This document shows positions 31,956-41,586 of a DNA stretch of 64,000 nucleotides, one piece after another; positions within the stretch are counted from its first letter, which is position 1; each line of letters opens with the position of its first letter. This DNA is from Tritrichomonas musculus. Lineage: Eukaryota > Parabasalia > Tritrichomonadida > Tritrichomonadidae. Position numbers and translations under genes: made by a program. The stretch lies in NCBI GenBank assembly GCA_039105265.1, contig JAPFFF010000005.1, forward strand, positions 3,519,501 through 3,583,500. The letters run 5' to 3'. Below the pieces are notes generated by a model. The model did not search any database, was not told the DNA's origin, and was given only the letters and a program-made list of their open reading frames with translations.

Positions 31956-33104
31956 ATGTTGTACACTTTACCAAAGCCAGCTCGTGCCCTTCCTTCATTT
32001 TCATCATCTTTGAAAGCTGCAATTTCTTCTCAAAAATTATCTCATGATCAGATCGTTTCTATTTTGCAGACAAGGAATCCCAGTGAAGTTGAGGCCCTAC
32101 ACCAAGCAGCAGATAAGTTAACACGAAAAATTTTTGGCAATTATGTTTCAATTCGAGGAATAATCGAATTTTCAAATGAATGCGAAAAAAGCTGCCATTA
32201 CTGTGGCGTGTCAACTATCAATCAAAAATTTACCATTGACAAAGAAGCCATACTTGATTGTTGCGATTTTATGTATTCAGAAGGATATCGAAATGTTGTT
32301 CTTCAGTCTGGAGAAGTTACAACTGAATCACGCATCAATTGGGTGCTCGACCTTATCAATAAAATTAAAGCAAAATACGGGTTTGCACAAGATACAGGAA
32401 TGTGTGTAGTTCTTTCAATTGGTGAGCTTAGTCGCCAACAATATCAAAAGTTATTTGATGCTGGAGCTAATCGTTACTTATTGAGAATTGAATCAAGCGA
32501 TCCACAATTATATGCATCAATGCATCCAAAGAAAAATCATTCATATCAACGAAGACTTCAAGCTCTCCATGATCTCAAAGATATAGGATATGTTACTGGA
32601 ACTGGAATCATGGTTGGTGTTCCAGGCCAAACATTTGATCATTTAGCTCATGATATCGAGTTTTTCAGAGATGAAAAATATCACATGATTGGCCTTGGAC
32701 CTTATCTTGAACATAAAGATACTCCAATGGGAAAGAAAATAATAAATGAATACACAGAATCTCAAAGAAAAGAAGTTGATCAGTTAAAAGCAGATATTAC
32801 AATCAATATGTATGATTTAATTCGCCTTCAATGCCCATACGTTAATATTGCAGCGACAACTGCTCTTGATACACTACACGCTGGGTATAAGAAGAGAGCT
32901 TTAACAGGAGGTGCTAATGTCGTAATGCCAATCATAACTCCAAAGAAATTTCGCAATGGGTATCAATTATATGAAGGAAAGAAGGAAGTTGATATGGATC
33001 ATATTCAAACTCATAAAATGATGATGGAGTTAATGAAAAGCATTGGAAAAGAAGCAACATTCAAGAAATGGAACAATCCTCCTGCTTATACTTTAAATAA
33101 ATAG
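31956..33104 (+). CDS. hydE: [FeFe]-hydrogenase maturase HydE (radical SAM)
   Basis: 382 residues. The radical-SAM cluster motif C-x3-C-x2-C is C76, C80, C83 in NECEKSCHYCG, preceded by VSIRGIIEFSN as in HydE/BioB-type enzymes. Family blocks follow: LQSGE, YLLRIESSDP, GTGIMVGVPGQT, GLGPYLEHKDTPM, and the C-terminal region including NIAATTALDTL and RALTGGANVVMP. HydE works with HydF and HydG to build the organometallic H-cluster; its product is a precursor of the diiron site. The first ~25 residues (MLYTLPKPARALPSFSSSLK) are Ser/Arg/Lys-rich without acids, consistent with hydrogenosomal import, where trichomonad hydrogenase maturases reside. BioB is the main alternative, but the GGANVVMP block and leader favour HydE. 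Confidence 0.93.
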   Translation: MLYTLPKPARALPSFSSSLKAAISSQKLSHDQIVSILQTRNPSEVEALHQAADKLTRKIFGNYVSIRGIIEFSNECEKSCHYCGVSTINQKFTIDKEAILDCCDFMYSEGYRNVVLQSGEVTTESRINWVLDLINKIKAKYGFAQDTGMCVVLSIGELSRQQYQKLFDAGANRYLLRIESSDPQLYASMHPKKNHSYQRRLQALHDLKDIGYVTGTGIMVGVPGQTFDHLAHDIEFFRDEKYHMIGLGPYLEHKDTPMGKKIINEYTESQRKEVDQLKADITINMYDLIRLQCPYVNIAATTALDTLHAGYKKRALTGGANVVMPIITPKKFRNGYQLYEGKKEVDMDHIQTHKMMMELMKSIGKEATFKKWNNPPAYTLNK

Positions 33105-33355
33105 ACAATATTATATATTATTTTTTAATATAATAAAATAAAAGCATATATTAGGAACTTTACTTATTTTTGCTTATTTAATGAATCGAAAAATAAATAA
33201 AATTGATTAGTAATTTAAAAATTATGAAACCATAATATATTTAAAATTAAGTATTAGTCTTAAATTAATATATATATATATATATGACAAATCATTAATA
33301 GGCGATCTATTAGTCTATATAAATTATTTAAACAAAACAAGCAATATTAAAGTAC

Positions 33356-34993
33356 CTAATCATTAAAGTTGGGTACGTCAAAAACTACTTTCGATAAATC
33401 ACGTGAGAATTTTAATTTTATTTTCATTGATTTAGATTTTGCGAAATAATGCGGAATATAATTGATACCTTCAAAACTCCTTGAAACATGCTTTTCTCCA
33501 CTTCTTTTTTCTTTTTCAGCATAAAGAGCAGCATTATATAATAAAAGATTTCTCTTTCTTGTCTGCATCCTTCTATGAATAAAATTCACGTTCATTAAAT
33601 TAGGAATATTGACATCTAAAGCTTCATCAGTCGTTAAATTATATTTAGTCTTGTTAGTCTTTCTTACATCTGCTTTTTCAGAAGAATCTTTATTCCATTT
33701 TTGATTGACCCACATTCCTCCTTTAAGTTGATATTCTCCAGTAAATAAATCAAAATTATCAATATTGATTTTTTCAGGATCTGCACGAATTCTATTATAT
33801 TCACCAATTGCTTGCTTTTTTATCATTTTCATTAATGTGAGACGAAGATCTGCTCTTGTTCTCCAAGGAAGATAAGTTTTCATTTCATCCCACGACTGAA
33901 GGCCATACCGCATACAAATATTTCTAAAAACATAATTTTCATTTGGATTGTGATTTCCATGGAAAACATAAAGTAAATAACCGTATTCAACATTTTGATT
34001 ATCTTTTTCTTCGTCAGAGAAATTTTCGCTATGAATATCACTATTCTCATTTGATGCTAAAAAATTATCACTTATAATTTCATTGTTACTGTTATTAATG
34101 TTATCAGATTCATTTTCAGATTCACAGCTAGAAGTGGAATTTTCTTTATTATTAGTATTTTTGGAATCATCATTAATGCTTGCATTTTCATTGACAATGG
34201 GATTATCACTAAGATCAATGCTTTTAATCCTATTGCTAATTTCTTTGCTATCCTTATTATTGTTACTGTATATTGCATGCCTTTCTTCTTTGATGCCATT
34301 GCTAAATAAATTGTCTTTGCTATTTAAATCTTGATTAATTCCATTAATTGGGAAATCTTCTTTAGTTTTGCTTTCTGTATCTTTTAAAAAACTTTGGCTG
34401 ACTCTATTATTATGGCATTCGATACTATTGCGATTAAAAGAATTATAATATTCATTATTGGCATTAAAATTGCTTTTGTTGTAGTTGTTGATGAATTCCT
34501 TATTTATGTTAAAGTTGGGATAATTATGCGTATTATTGCTATTGAAATGACGTTCACTAAAGTTATATTTGTTAGAGGATATGCTACTAGAGGGAGAGCT
34601 ACTTTGTTCAATACTATTATTATTTGAATTTCTCGTAAAAGATGCATTTCCAAAAAAATTTTTATTGTTTGGCGGTGTGATAATAAATTGGTTTATATTA
34701 GGCAATTTATTTGTGCTTTGACATATATGTATATTACTACTGTTACTACTGTTAATATTGGCACTTCTGCTATTACTAATGAATAAATTATTGAAATTGT
34801 AATAACTGTAACTGTGGTTGCTATTGATGTTACAGTTCTTGCTAGATTTTAAGTCTTTTAAAACTTTATCATTGTTATTGTTATCAGCAATATTTGGGCT
34901 GAAATTGGATGTCGAATTTATTTGATTATTATTGTTAAAATTGCCATTAGCGCTTGATCCGCCATTACTTATTTCACTTTTGTTATTGCTCAT
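33356..34993 (-). CDS. Asn-rich protein with a possible Myb/SANT-like C-terminal domain
   Basis: 545 residues. The first ~330 are extremely rich in Asn and Ser, with poly-Asn blocks, then an acidic Ser/Glu/Asp segment just before the ordered part. Residues about 337-425 look folded: YGYLLYVFHGNHNP, then MRYGLQSWDEMKTYLPWRTR and ADLRLTLMKMI. The W...L-P-W-R-T-R-x-D-L-R-x-T pattern recalls the last helices of Myb/SANT repeats, where a turn precedes an Arg-rich recognition helix. A basic region (HRRMQTRKRNLLLY) follows. A nuclear DNA-binding or chromatin role is inferred. The coding-strand TCAATTAAA about 20 bases upstream is a weak Initiator candidate. Confidence 0.75.
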   Translation of the reverse strand: MSNNKSEISNGGSSANGNFNNNNQINSTSNFSPNIADNNNNDKVLKDLKSSKNCNINSNHSYSYYNFNNLFISNSRSANINSSNSSNIHICQSTNKLPNINQFIITPPNNKNFFGNASFTRNSNNNSIEQSSSPSSSISSNKYNFSERHFNSNNTHNYPNFNINKEFINNYNKSNFNANNEYYNSFNRNSIECHNNRVSQSFLKDTESKTKEDFPINGINQDLNSKDNLFSNGIKEERHAIYSNNNKDSKEISNRIKSIDLSDNPIVNENASINDDSKNTNNKENSTSSCESENESDNINNSNNEIISDNFLASNENSDIHSENFSDEEKDNQNVEYGYLLYVFHGNHNPNENYVFRNICMRYGLQSWDEMKTYLPWRTRADLRLTLMKMIKKQAIGEYNRIRADPEKINIDNFDLFTGEYQLKGGMWVNQKWNKDSSEKADVRKTNKTKYNLTTDEALDVNIPNLMNVNFIHRRMQTRKRNLLLYNAALYAEKEKRSGEKHVSRSFEGINYIPHYFAKSKSMKIKLKFSRDLSKVVFDVPNFND

Positions 34994-35630
34994 ATTATTT
35001 TTGTTATTTTTAATTGATGTATCAGCTGGAGTAGGATTTGTAAAATCTATTCCCCAAATTATCGGAAAAAAAGTTTTGTAAACAATTTCTTATTAAAAAG
35101 TTTAATTATTCAATATTGACAAATATTTACAATATTGAATTTATGCTTGAATATTGTTATCAATTTTGATAGTAGCTATTCAAATTCATAAAAATCATTT
35201 TTTTCAAGGATTTTGATTTTTCCATGAATTACATTAACAATTCGAAATGATACAAAGCTGCTTTCATGAGAGTAATGCTAAAATTGATTTTTAAAATGCA
35301 AATAATGATTATGAGTGAAAAAAAATCAATCAAATATTAGTATTGCCTGACTTACAAGATGCTTTGCAATATATATTTAGGAAAAAAAATATGTATTGAG
35401 AATTTTATTTGATATAAAGCATTAAAAAAGACTTACTTTAACAAATATTTTATTTTAAAAAACTCTATTAGAAACTTAAATCACAAAAAAATTAAAGAAT
35501 AGCCAGTTTCAATTAATAATTATTAATTACTTGTATTAAATTATAACAATCAAATAAGGCCATCTATTATAATTTCATTAATATAAGGCAGTTCATTAAT
35601 CAATTGTAAACATGATATTAATATTAAAAT
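34994..35630. other. Intergenic spacer
   Basis: A/T-rich, no gene seen. It separates the promoter region of the Asn-rich gene from the 3' end of the RING gene, both on the minus strand. Confidence 0.6.
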
Positions 35631-37541
35631 CTATTGCTTTGATGATTGAGAATTATTGAAAAATTTAGGTTTTTCCATGATTTCAAATTCATTAGGTTTG
35701 AATGCTTTTTTACAAACTGGACAAACACAATTCTTCTTATTTCTGCATTCTTCAAAGCAAAAAGAACATATTATATGGCCACATTCTTCAATGAGAACAT
35801 TTCTATAATTACAATTACAAATAGGACAAATTATCATTTTCTCCATCTGAGCATAATTTGATTGATATACGTTATTTACATTTGCACCTGCCAATTCACT
35901 TGATATTTCACTCCATTTCCCTAGAGATGCTTTCTTTTCTCGTATATCGTAAACAAATTTGTGTGATTCAATAAGCTGTTGATCAGCTTCTTTTATCTTT
36001 TGAAGAAGCTCTTCTCTTTGTTTAGCTATATCTCTTTGTAGTGGTAATTGGACATATTCGTTTTTCAGAGAATTTTTAAACTCTTCAAAATGGGCAAATA
36101 GGCTCGTTTCAATCATTTCTATTTTTTTACTTAATCCTTTCAACTTCTCAGCTATATGTTCAAATTCGATGTTACTCGGCTTAACCATTTTCATAAAGAT
36201 TTTCAAACGTTCAATAAGATCTTCTGCTTTTTTTTCAAAATCTTTAACTTGGTTTGAATCAAAACAATAAATCTTGGAATTAATATCAAGAATATTACGT
36301 TCCAAATCGCGTATCTTGTAGGCAACCGTTAGGCTTTCTTTGTAAATTCGGCATATCTCTTCATACTTGGAGTTGATTTCTTCAACTTTTCGGACAATAA
36401 AAGGATCATTATATTTTGCTCTGAATGATTTAATTGCTCTTGGGATCGCAAAAGAATTGTAAGAATCATCGAGACTTGGGAGGTAATCATTGAAAATTTT
36501 CATGTATTGCTGAGCAAGTGGACTTAAATTCTGTTTCAAACGTTGAACTTCTCTTTCGTTCTCTTTCACCCAATGATCATAGGTTTGAATCTCGTTGAGG
36601 TAGACATCATATTGCGTACTCATTTCATTGACAAAATGAGGACCCTGATTTTTGAGCTCATTTGTCAGCTTAGCAGCCAAATCTGAAATGCGATCGAGAT
36701 TTATGTATTTTATAATAACCGCAAAAAATTGACATTGGTTTTTTAACAGCTTATATTTTTCACTTTCTTGAATGGATGATATTGTATATAACTCATTTTC
36801 TCGAGCAGTGTCTGCAGTTGAGCATAATTCTCTCATTTTGGTAATTGTTTCTTGAAGATCAAATAATGTAGTAAGCCTAAATGCTAGACGATTAGCAAGC
36901 TCACGAATCTTGATAGAAGGTGTAACCTTATAACGATTTAATAGCCAATTTGCAAATTCTTGAGAATCTGTTTCGACTTTTGTTTTAAAATTGGCGTTTA
37001 TACTGAGATATTTACTGTTCAAGTTTGATGGTGGACGAGAACTTGAAAAAAGTTGCATTGAATTTACAATACATCCATAAAGTTGCTTTTCAAAACTTTG
37101 ATTTGATGAATCACCTAGACAAGAATTTGTGTCCAAATGTGGTAAATTGTGATAGTGAATATTCATGTTTGATATAAAGTTAAGTATATATTTAAAGTGG
37201 GCTAGTGTAGATTTTGGATTGTTAATATTAAATGAGTAATTTCCATCTGTAATTGAAAAGCATTTTTCAAAAAAACCATGTATCTCATCCCTACGTGATC
37301 CATCTAAAAAAACAGCAAGATCAAAAGCTAGTAATTCGCATTGGGTTAAAACATCCAAAACGGGTTTGATATTATGCATTAATTCATTTTCTTGATTTTG
37401 ACACTGATTTTGAACATATTTAACATAGGTTGAAAGTTGCTCAAATTGAGCTAAAAAACTCGTAGGTGGTGGAGGGAGCGATAATAAAAAAGTGTCCGAA
37501 TCATGATTTCCTGGATACAGTTCTATTGGTGCCTTAATCAT
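35631..37541 (-). CDS. Coiled-coil RING finger E3 ubiquitin ligase, Bre1-like
   Basis: 636 residues. Almost the whole protein before residue 560 is predicted long helix with coiled-coil character (for example LKNEYVQLPLQRDIAKQREE). At the C-terminus is a C3HC4 RING: C572, C575, C587, H589, C592, C595, C607, C610. It is followed by KKAFKPNEFEIM, which resembles the tail CNxAFGxxDFHRI of Bre1/RNF20, as do the extreme C-terminal position and the coiled-coil build. Bre1 monoubiquitinates histone H2B during transcription. The RING E3 role is well supported; Bre1 orthology is moderate. No membrane segment. The start is the first Met. Confidence 0.85.
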   Translation of the reverse strand: MIKAPIELYPGNHDSDTFLLSLPPPPTSFLAQFEQLSTYVKYVQNQCQNQENELMHNIKPVLDVLTQCELLAFDLAVFLDGSRRDEIHGFFEKCFSITDGNYSFNINNPKSTLAHFKYILNFISNMNIHYHNLPHLDTNSCLGDSSNQSFEKQLYGCIVNSMQLFSSSRPPSNLNSKYLSINANFKTKVETDSQEFANWLLNRYKVTPSIKIRELANRLAFRLTTLFDLQETITKMRELCSTADTARENELYTISSIQESEKYKLLKNQCQFFAVIIKYINLDRISDLAAKLTNELKNQGPHFVNEMSTQYDVYLNEIQTYDHWVKENEREVQRLKQNLSPLAQQYMKIFNDYLPSLDDSYNSFAIPRAIKSFRAKYNDPFIVRKVEEINSKYEEICRIYKESLTVAYKIRDLERNILDINSKIYCFDSNQVKDFEKKAEDLIERLKIFMKMVKPSNIEFEHIAEKLKGLSKKIEMIETSLFAHFEEFKNSLKNEYVQLPLQRDIAKQREELLQKIKEADQQLIESHKFVYDIREKKASLGKWSEISSELAGANVNNVYQSNYAQMEKMIICPICNCNYRNVLIEECGHIICSFCFEECRNKKNCVCPVCKKAFKPNEFEIMEKPKFFNNSQSSKQ

Positions 37542-38509
37542 ATTTCAAGATTTTATTATTTTATCTCAAATATTTGAAAGAAAATACTACATTCATGAAA
37601 GAAAAATGAAATTGTAACAATGAAATTGATCATATTCATACTTTTGTTTTTAAATAAGAGAACTTAAGCTTTACACAATAAGTTACTTATTCTAAAAATA
37701 AATATATAAATCATCAATAGTTGTGCTCTACTAAATTCAATTTGAAATTTTAATTAAGAATAACATCACCGCTACCTACAATTAATTAATTTATATTATA
37801 GTCATACCATTAGATATATAATTTTCTCATTGATTGTAATAATGATTCTTAAAATATAAGACAATTATAATTTGCCATTTATACCATTTCATTTTGTCTT
37901 TGTAATTTATATGCTGCTTCGAGATAGATATCTACAGCTATTTCACTTCTTTGCTCCTTCGAAAGATTTTGATCTTTTCTAAAAATTAAAAATATTTTTT
38001 TAAAAATTTTTCTTGAAAAAGGATGTATACTTTTTTAATTTATAATTAAAATATTTTTAATTATAGATAGTATATTTATATTGAGAATAGTATTGAATCT
38101 CTTCATGCAATAAGTAAAATTGCATTCCAGAAAATAAACGTTATTTCCAACTTTTGTTTCAAAATTGGGATATTAAAAAGTATCGTCAAATCTTTTTTTA
38201 TATCGTTATTTTTACATTTATTTATATTGCGAACAAAATTCATTCTTTCAGCATAATATTAAAATGATATTATATTAATAAAAAATTAATTATAATTTTA
38301 TTTTTATTCCAATATAATGATAACACAAGCTCCCAAAAAATTATATATTAATTATTGTGATGAATAATAAAAGATCGGTTTATTCGAATATCTCAGAAAA
38401 ATTGAGAAATTTATTTTTTAAAAACTATGCAAAGTATTGAAAATCGACAAGATTTCGTTACGGTTTAAGTGAATTTTAAGAGATTTATTTTGATTATTTT
38501 TGTAATCAA
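37542..38509. other. Intergenic region with one coding-like patch
   Basis: Divergent promoters for the RING gene (minus) and the membrane-protein gene (plus). Mostly A/T-rich apart from the minus-strand patch at 37879-38034, described separately. Confidence 0.55.
37879..38034 (-). pseudogene. Coding-like patch ending in a stop, no start codon
   Basis: On the minus strand, 51 codons are open up to TAA at 37879-37881. The last ~32 codons encode DQNLSKEQRSEIAVDIYLEA followed by AYKLQRQNEMV, a well-balanced amphipathic helix unlike translated A/T noise. The only Met is two residues from the end, so translation cannot begin inside it. A TTTTTAG just upstream of the gene-like part could act as a 3' splice site, though the usual trichomonad ACTAACACACAG is absent. 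Either a terminal exon of an unannotated spliced gene or a gene relic. Confidence 0.35.
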
Positions 38510-38518
38510 TCATTTCAT
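38510..38518 (+). promoter_or_regulatory. Initiator of the type I membrane protein gene
   Basis: TCATTTCAT matches TCA(C/T)T(A/T), 16 bases before the ATG at 38535. Confidence 0.5.
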
Positions 38519-38534
38519 CTATTTATTTTATTAA

Positions 38535-41105
38535 ATGCTATTTTTCAATATTTTTTTATATATAATTCGGAGTTTATCAGTTCCAGAAATAAAGGTGATA
38601 AAAAAACAACGATATACATACTGTCTGTGCCCAACTAATCTTTTTGATCGATGCAAAAGTGATCTTTCTTGCGATTCGTATCAAGTTCCATTGAGCAATT
38701 ATATAACAACAGATGATCAAGACGCTTTTTCAACAATTAGTCAATACAATGATTCAGATATCACTATATATTTAACATCTGCAGGTACATCTACCGATCT
38801 TTTTAATATTAGGCTTAATGGATTCAATTTTACAAATAATACTCTTAAATTAATTGCAGTTGATACTGATTCTATTACAAACATTTATTTAAGAGATACC
38901 AAATTATATTTTCAACAAGATTTCGAATGCATGATCCAAGGGGCTAAATCAGTATCATTGGATGAAGGATTGGCACAATTTATTTCTGTTCTCACACTTA
39001 GAAATTCACCTTTATCAATTTCTGAAATAATCGATATTAGAACTCTCGTTACAGATTCACAATCTATTAGCACATACCAGGGGACAATCAACATATTAGA
39101 GAATCTTACATTCAGTGGTGCCAATCCAGCACAATTAAAAGGAAAATTAAATCTTCAATCAAATTCATCTCTCAACCTCGAACAATCATCAAGTTTTCCA
39201 ATGGTATCTCTTCGAAATCCAACAAAAACAGATGATCAAGCTAAATTATACGTTTATTTAAGCGATGAATACGAAGATAGAAGTATACCAATAGGAATTT
39301 ACACAGGGGGCGATAAGATTTTCAATTTCAAGGAAAATTCTTTCAAAATCCCATCAATAACAGTTACCAATCGATTTACAGGCGAAATTGATGATCTTGG
39401 AAATCTAACATTTATTTTTTTAATTCCTTCACAGGGAATGAATGTAATGATTAACAAAACCTCAGGAAGTGGTTGCGTTTCAAATTTCCCAAATGGCTTT
39501 TACATAATTTTTGGCGAAGATACTAATGATCGTCAAGAGAGTCAAACTGATGCATCTCTTCTTCAACTTTCTCTTGACATTTATTGCAGTGGAAACTATC
39601 CAATCATGAGATTTGATGGAAACATCAACTTAAGATTGATGACAAGCTCAACAGTTCATGCTATTCTTAGTTTAATTGATGAAGGCATCACAATTAATAA
39701 CCTTGATTCACTTACAATTAATGTTGAAAACTATTTAACAAATGTTAAATTTGTTTCTGGTGGGATTAAACTTACTCTTGGCGGAAATTCAAATCTCAGA
39801 ATGGTTGAAGATGATGCTGATTCAATTACACTTTTCAATAACGCTTCAGAAACATTTTATCTCATTTGCTCATCACCAATGATCAATTTTGATGTTGACA
39901 GTCAAATTGATTATATTCACAATTTGACGATCATTTCCCAAACAGAGAACGCAAATCTCAATTTCACACAGGAATTTATTGAAAAATTTGCAAAAAGCAT
40001 TACAATTAATCACGGAAACCTTCCTGTTACTATCAGCACAAATGGCGAATATGTTCCCATGGTTTTAATTGAAGACGAAGTTTTGAATGTTTCATATGAA
40101 AGCAATGCAGATGTAATTAATATTAGCAATCAAACGGCTGCTAATTCGAAAGTACAGCGTGCTGGTCCAAATATAAAATATAATTTTGAAACTAGGTCAA
40201 TCATTTTCTCACAAGATGTTTGCTTAGCTAAAGATGTCACATTTGATGGTAACGATTTTATATTTGACTATATTAATGAATCTATTTCGAGATACACATT
40301 CAATAAAAATGTTTGTATTATACATTCAAAAAGTGGTTCAAATGAATTTATTGCAGAGAGTCTCACTTTTTCACCCGGAACAAGATTTCTGAGTTCTCTT
40401 GGATCTTCACAATGCCAAATTGATGCAAATGTTGGTATGCTCGATTGTCATACTAGTGCAATTCCATCAGATGCTTTTTCAGACTCAATCAAAATTTGGA
40501 ATTCTCTGAATATTGCTTCTCAAAGCCAGCCTGATACAGTCAAACAAGTCTTCTTTTCTCCAAATTCAGTTAGATTAGATTCATCTGCCCGAGTTCAGCA
40601 AACAACTAGCAACAATGGTTATATTCCTGGTTTTAATATTCATTTAAATGCACAGAATAGGCTAACTTTGTCTTATGAGCCAGCATCTTCAAATTCAAAA
40701 TTGTTAGCTGATTCAAAACCATTGATTCAAAATTCAACACTTTACTTACATGGTAATCCTGTTGATGTTTATGTTGATAAATCCTGGTATCGTGCTAATA
40801 TTCCTGATTCCTTCAAGATTGTTTTGGATGGCAAAAATACCAAAGCAAATATAGAGACAGAGTTATTAGAATTACCTAATTTTAGCTTTTATTATCCAGA
40901 TGGTGATAGTTTGGTACCAAGGAATGACTTTTCTTATACTACTCACGAAAAACCATTCAGAGAAACTACAGGATTTATAGTACTGATGGTTTTTGTTGCA
41001 ATTATCGGTGCTGGAATAATTGCAGCTATTATTGTTGGTATTGTTTTGTGCACCAAAAAGAAAGGATCTAAGAAAAAAATTGTTGATGATCAAATTATTC
41101 TTTAA
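38535..41105 (+). CDS. Type I single-pass surface membrane protein, lineage-specific family
   Basis: 856 residues. A hydrophobic N-terminus (MLFFNIFLYIIRSLSV) is a likely signal peptide. A small Cys cluster follows (YCLCPTNLFDRCKSDLSC, about residues 28-46). The ectodomain of ~770 residues is rich in Ser, Thr, Asn, Ile and Leu with alternating polar and hydrophobic residues, suggesting beta-strand or beta-helix structure and many possible N-glycosylation sites. One transmembrane segment is at about 812-838 (FIVLMVFVAIIGAGIIAAII), then an 18-residue tail starting with Lys-rich CTKKKGSKKK. Large families of such proteins with short basic tails are typical of trichomonad surfaces. No named domain is recognised; adhesion or secretory-pathway roles are guesses. 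Confidence 0.88.
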   Translation: MLFFNIFLYIIRSLSVPEIKVIKKQRYTYCLCPTNLFDRCKSDLSCDSYQVPLSNYITTDDQDAFSTISQYNDSDITIYLTSAGTSTDLFNIRLNGFNFTNNTLKLIAVDTDSITNIYLRDTKLYFQQDFECMIQGAKSVSLDEGLAQFISVLTLRNSPLSISEIIDIRTLVTDSQSISTYQGTINILENLTFSGANPAQLKGKLNLQSNSSLNLEQSSSFPMVSLRNPTKTDDQAKLYVYLSDEYEDRSIPIGIYTGGDKIFNFKENSFKIPSITVTNRFTGEIDDLGNLTFIFLIPSQGMNVMINKTSGSGCVSNFPNGFYIIFGEDTNDRQESQTDASLLQLSLDIYCSGNYPIMRFDGNINLRLMTSSTVHAILSLIDEGITINNLDSLTINVENYLTNVKFVSGGIKLTLGGNSNLRMVEDDADSITLFNNASETFYLICSSPMINFDVDSQIDYIHNLTIISQTENANLNFTQEFIEKFAKSITINHGNLPVTISTNGEYVPMVLIEDEVLNVSYESNADVINISNQTAANSKVQRAGPNIKYNFETRSIIFSQDVCLAKDVTFDGNDFIFDYINESISRYTFNKNVCIIHSKSGSNEFIAESLTFSPGTRFLSSLGSSQCQIDANVGMLDCHTSAIPSDAFSDSIKIWNSLNIASQSQPDTVKQVFFSPNSVRLDSSARVQQTTSNNGYIPGFNIHLNAQNRLTLSYEPASSNSKLLADSKPLIQNSTLYLHGNPVDVYVDKSWYRANIPDSFKIVLDGKNTKANIETELLELPNFSFYYPDGDSLVPRNDFSYTTHEKPFRETTGFIVLMVFVAIIGAGIIAAIIVGIVLCTKKKGSKKKIVDDQIIL

Positions 41106-41205
41106 AAAAAAAAAAGTTTATAATCATATCAAAAACAAATATTATTTAATAAAAAAATAGAAAAAGTACATTATTTTACTTACTTACATTTTTTTTATGA
41201 GAGAT

Positions 41206-41574
41206 TTAATATACAGCAGCTGCTGATTCAATAAAATGCCATTTCTCACCTTTCTTAACAGCTTTCAGAGTTTGTTGTAAATTAAATGGCATTCTTGGAT
41301 GGCGTGTTGATGTAACTTCAACATGAGTTTGTCCTAATACAATTGCGTTATCTCCTTTTGGAGTAATTTCAACATGTTCGATATTTGCAGTATGATAAAT
41401 CATTTCCTTTTTTTCAATGGATGCTAACCAGTCTTTTTTTGGAATCTTGTCTCCTGTTGTAAGAATTAATACAAAAGAATCATCAAGAACTTCATTGAGA
41501 AGTTTAATATTGGCTTGAATCATGCCTTGGATGAGATCATCATAACATTTTGCAAGAAGTTGAATAACAGACAT
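41206..41574 (-). CDS. NTF2/SnoaL-like small protein (DUF4440 type)
   Basis: 122 residues. The layout is an N-terminal helix (IQLLAKCYDDLIQGMIQANI), the block LNEVLDDSFVLILTTGDKIP with KKDWLASIEK, then strands ending in LQQTLKAVKKGEKWHFIESA. This matches the cone-shaped alpha+beta NTF2 fold of SnoaL-like/DUF4440 proteins, common in bacteria and scattered in protists. Members bind small hydrophobic ligands or are enzymes; no specific activity can be read. No signal or membrane segment, so cytosolic. It is convergent with the membrane-protein gene, about 100 bases between stops. A bacterial origin is possible. Confidence 0.85.
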   Translation of the reverse strand: MSVIQLLAKCYDDLIQGMIQANIKLLNEVLDDSFVLILTTGDKIPKKDWLASIEKKEMIYHTANIEHVEITPKGDNAIVLGQTHVEVTSTRHPRMPFNLQQTLKAVKKGEKWHFIESAAAVY

Positions 41575-41577
41575 TTA

Positions 41578-41586
41578 TAAAAATGA
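41578..41586 (-). promoter_or_regulatory. Initiator of the NTF2-like gene
   Basis: The coding strand reads TCATTTTTA, three bases before ATG, matching the trichomonad Inr and implying a very short leader. Confidence 0.5.

Noticed and set aside
34083-34627. Hydrophobic plus-strand frames
   Set aside because: They are the reverse strand of poly-Asn/Ser codons in the real minus-strand gene.
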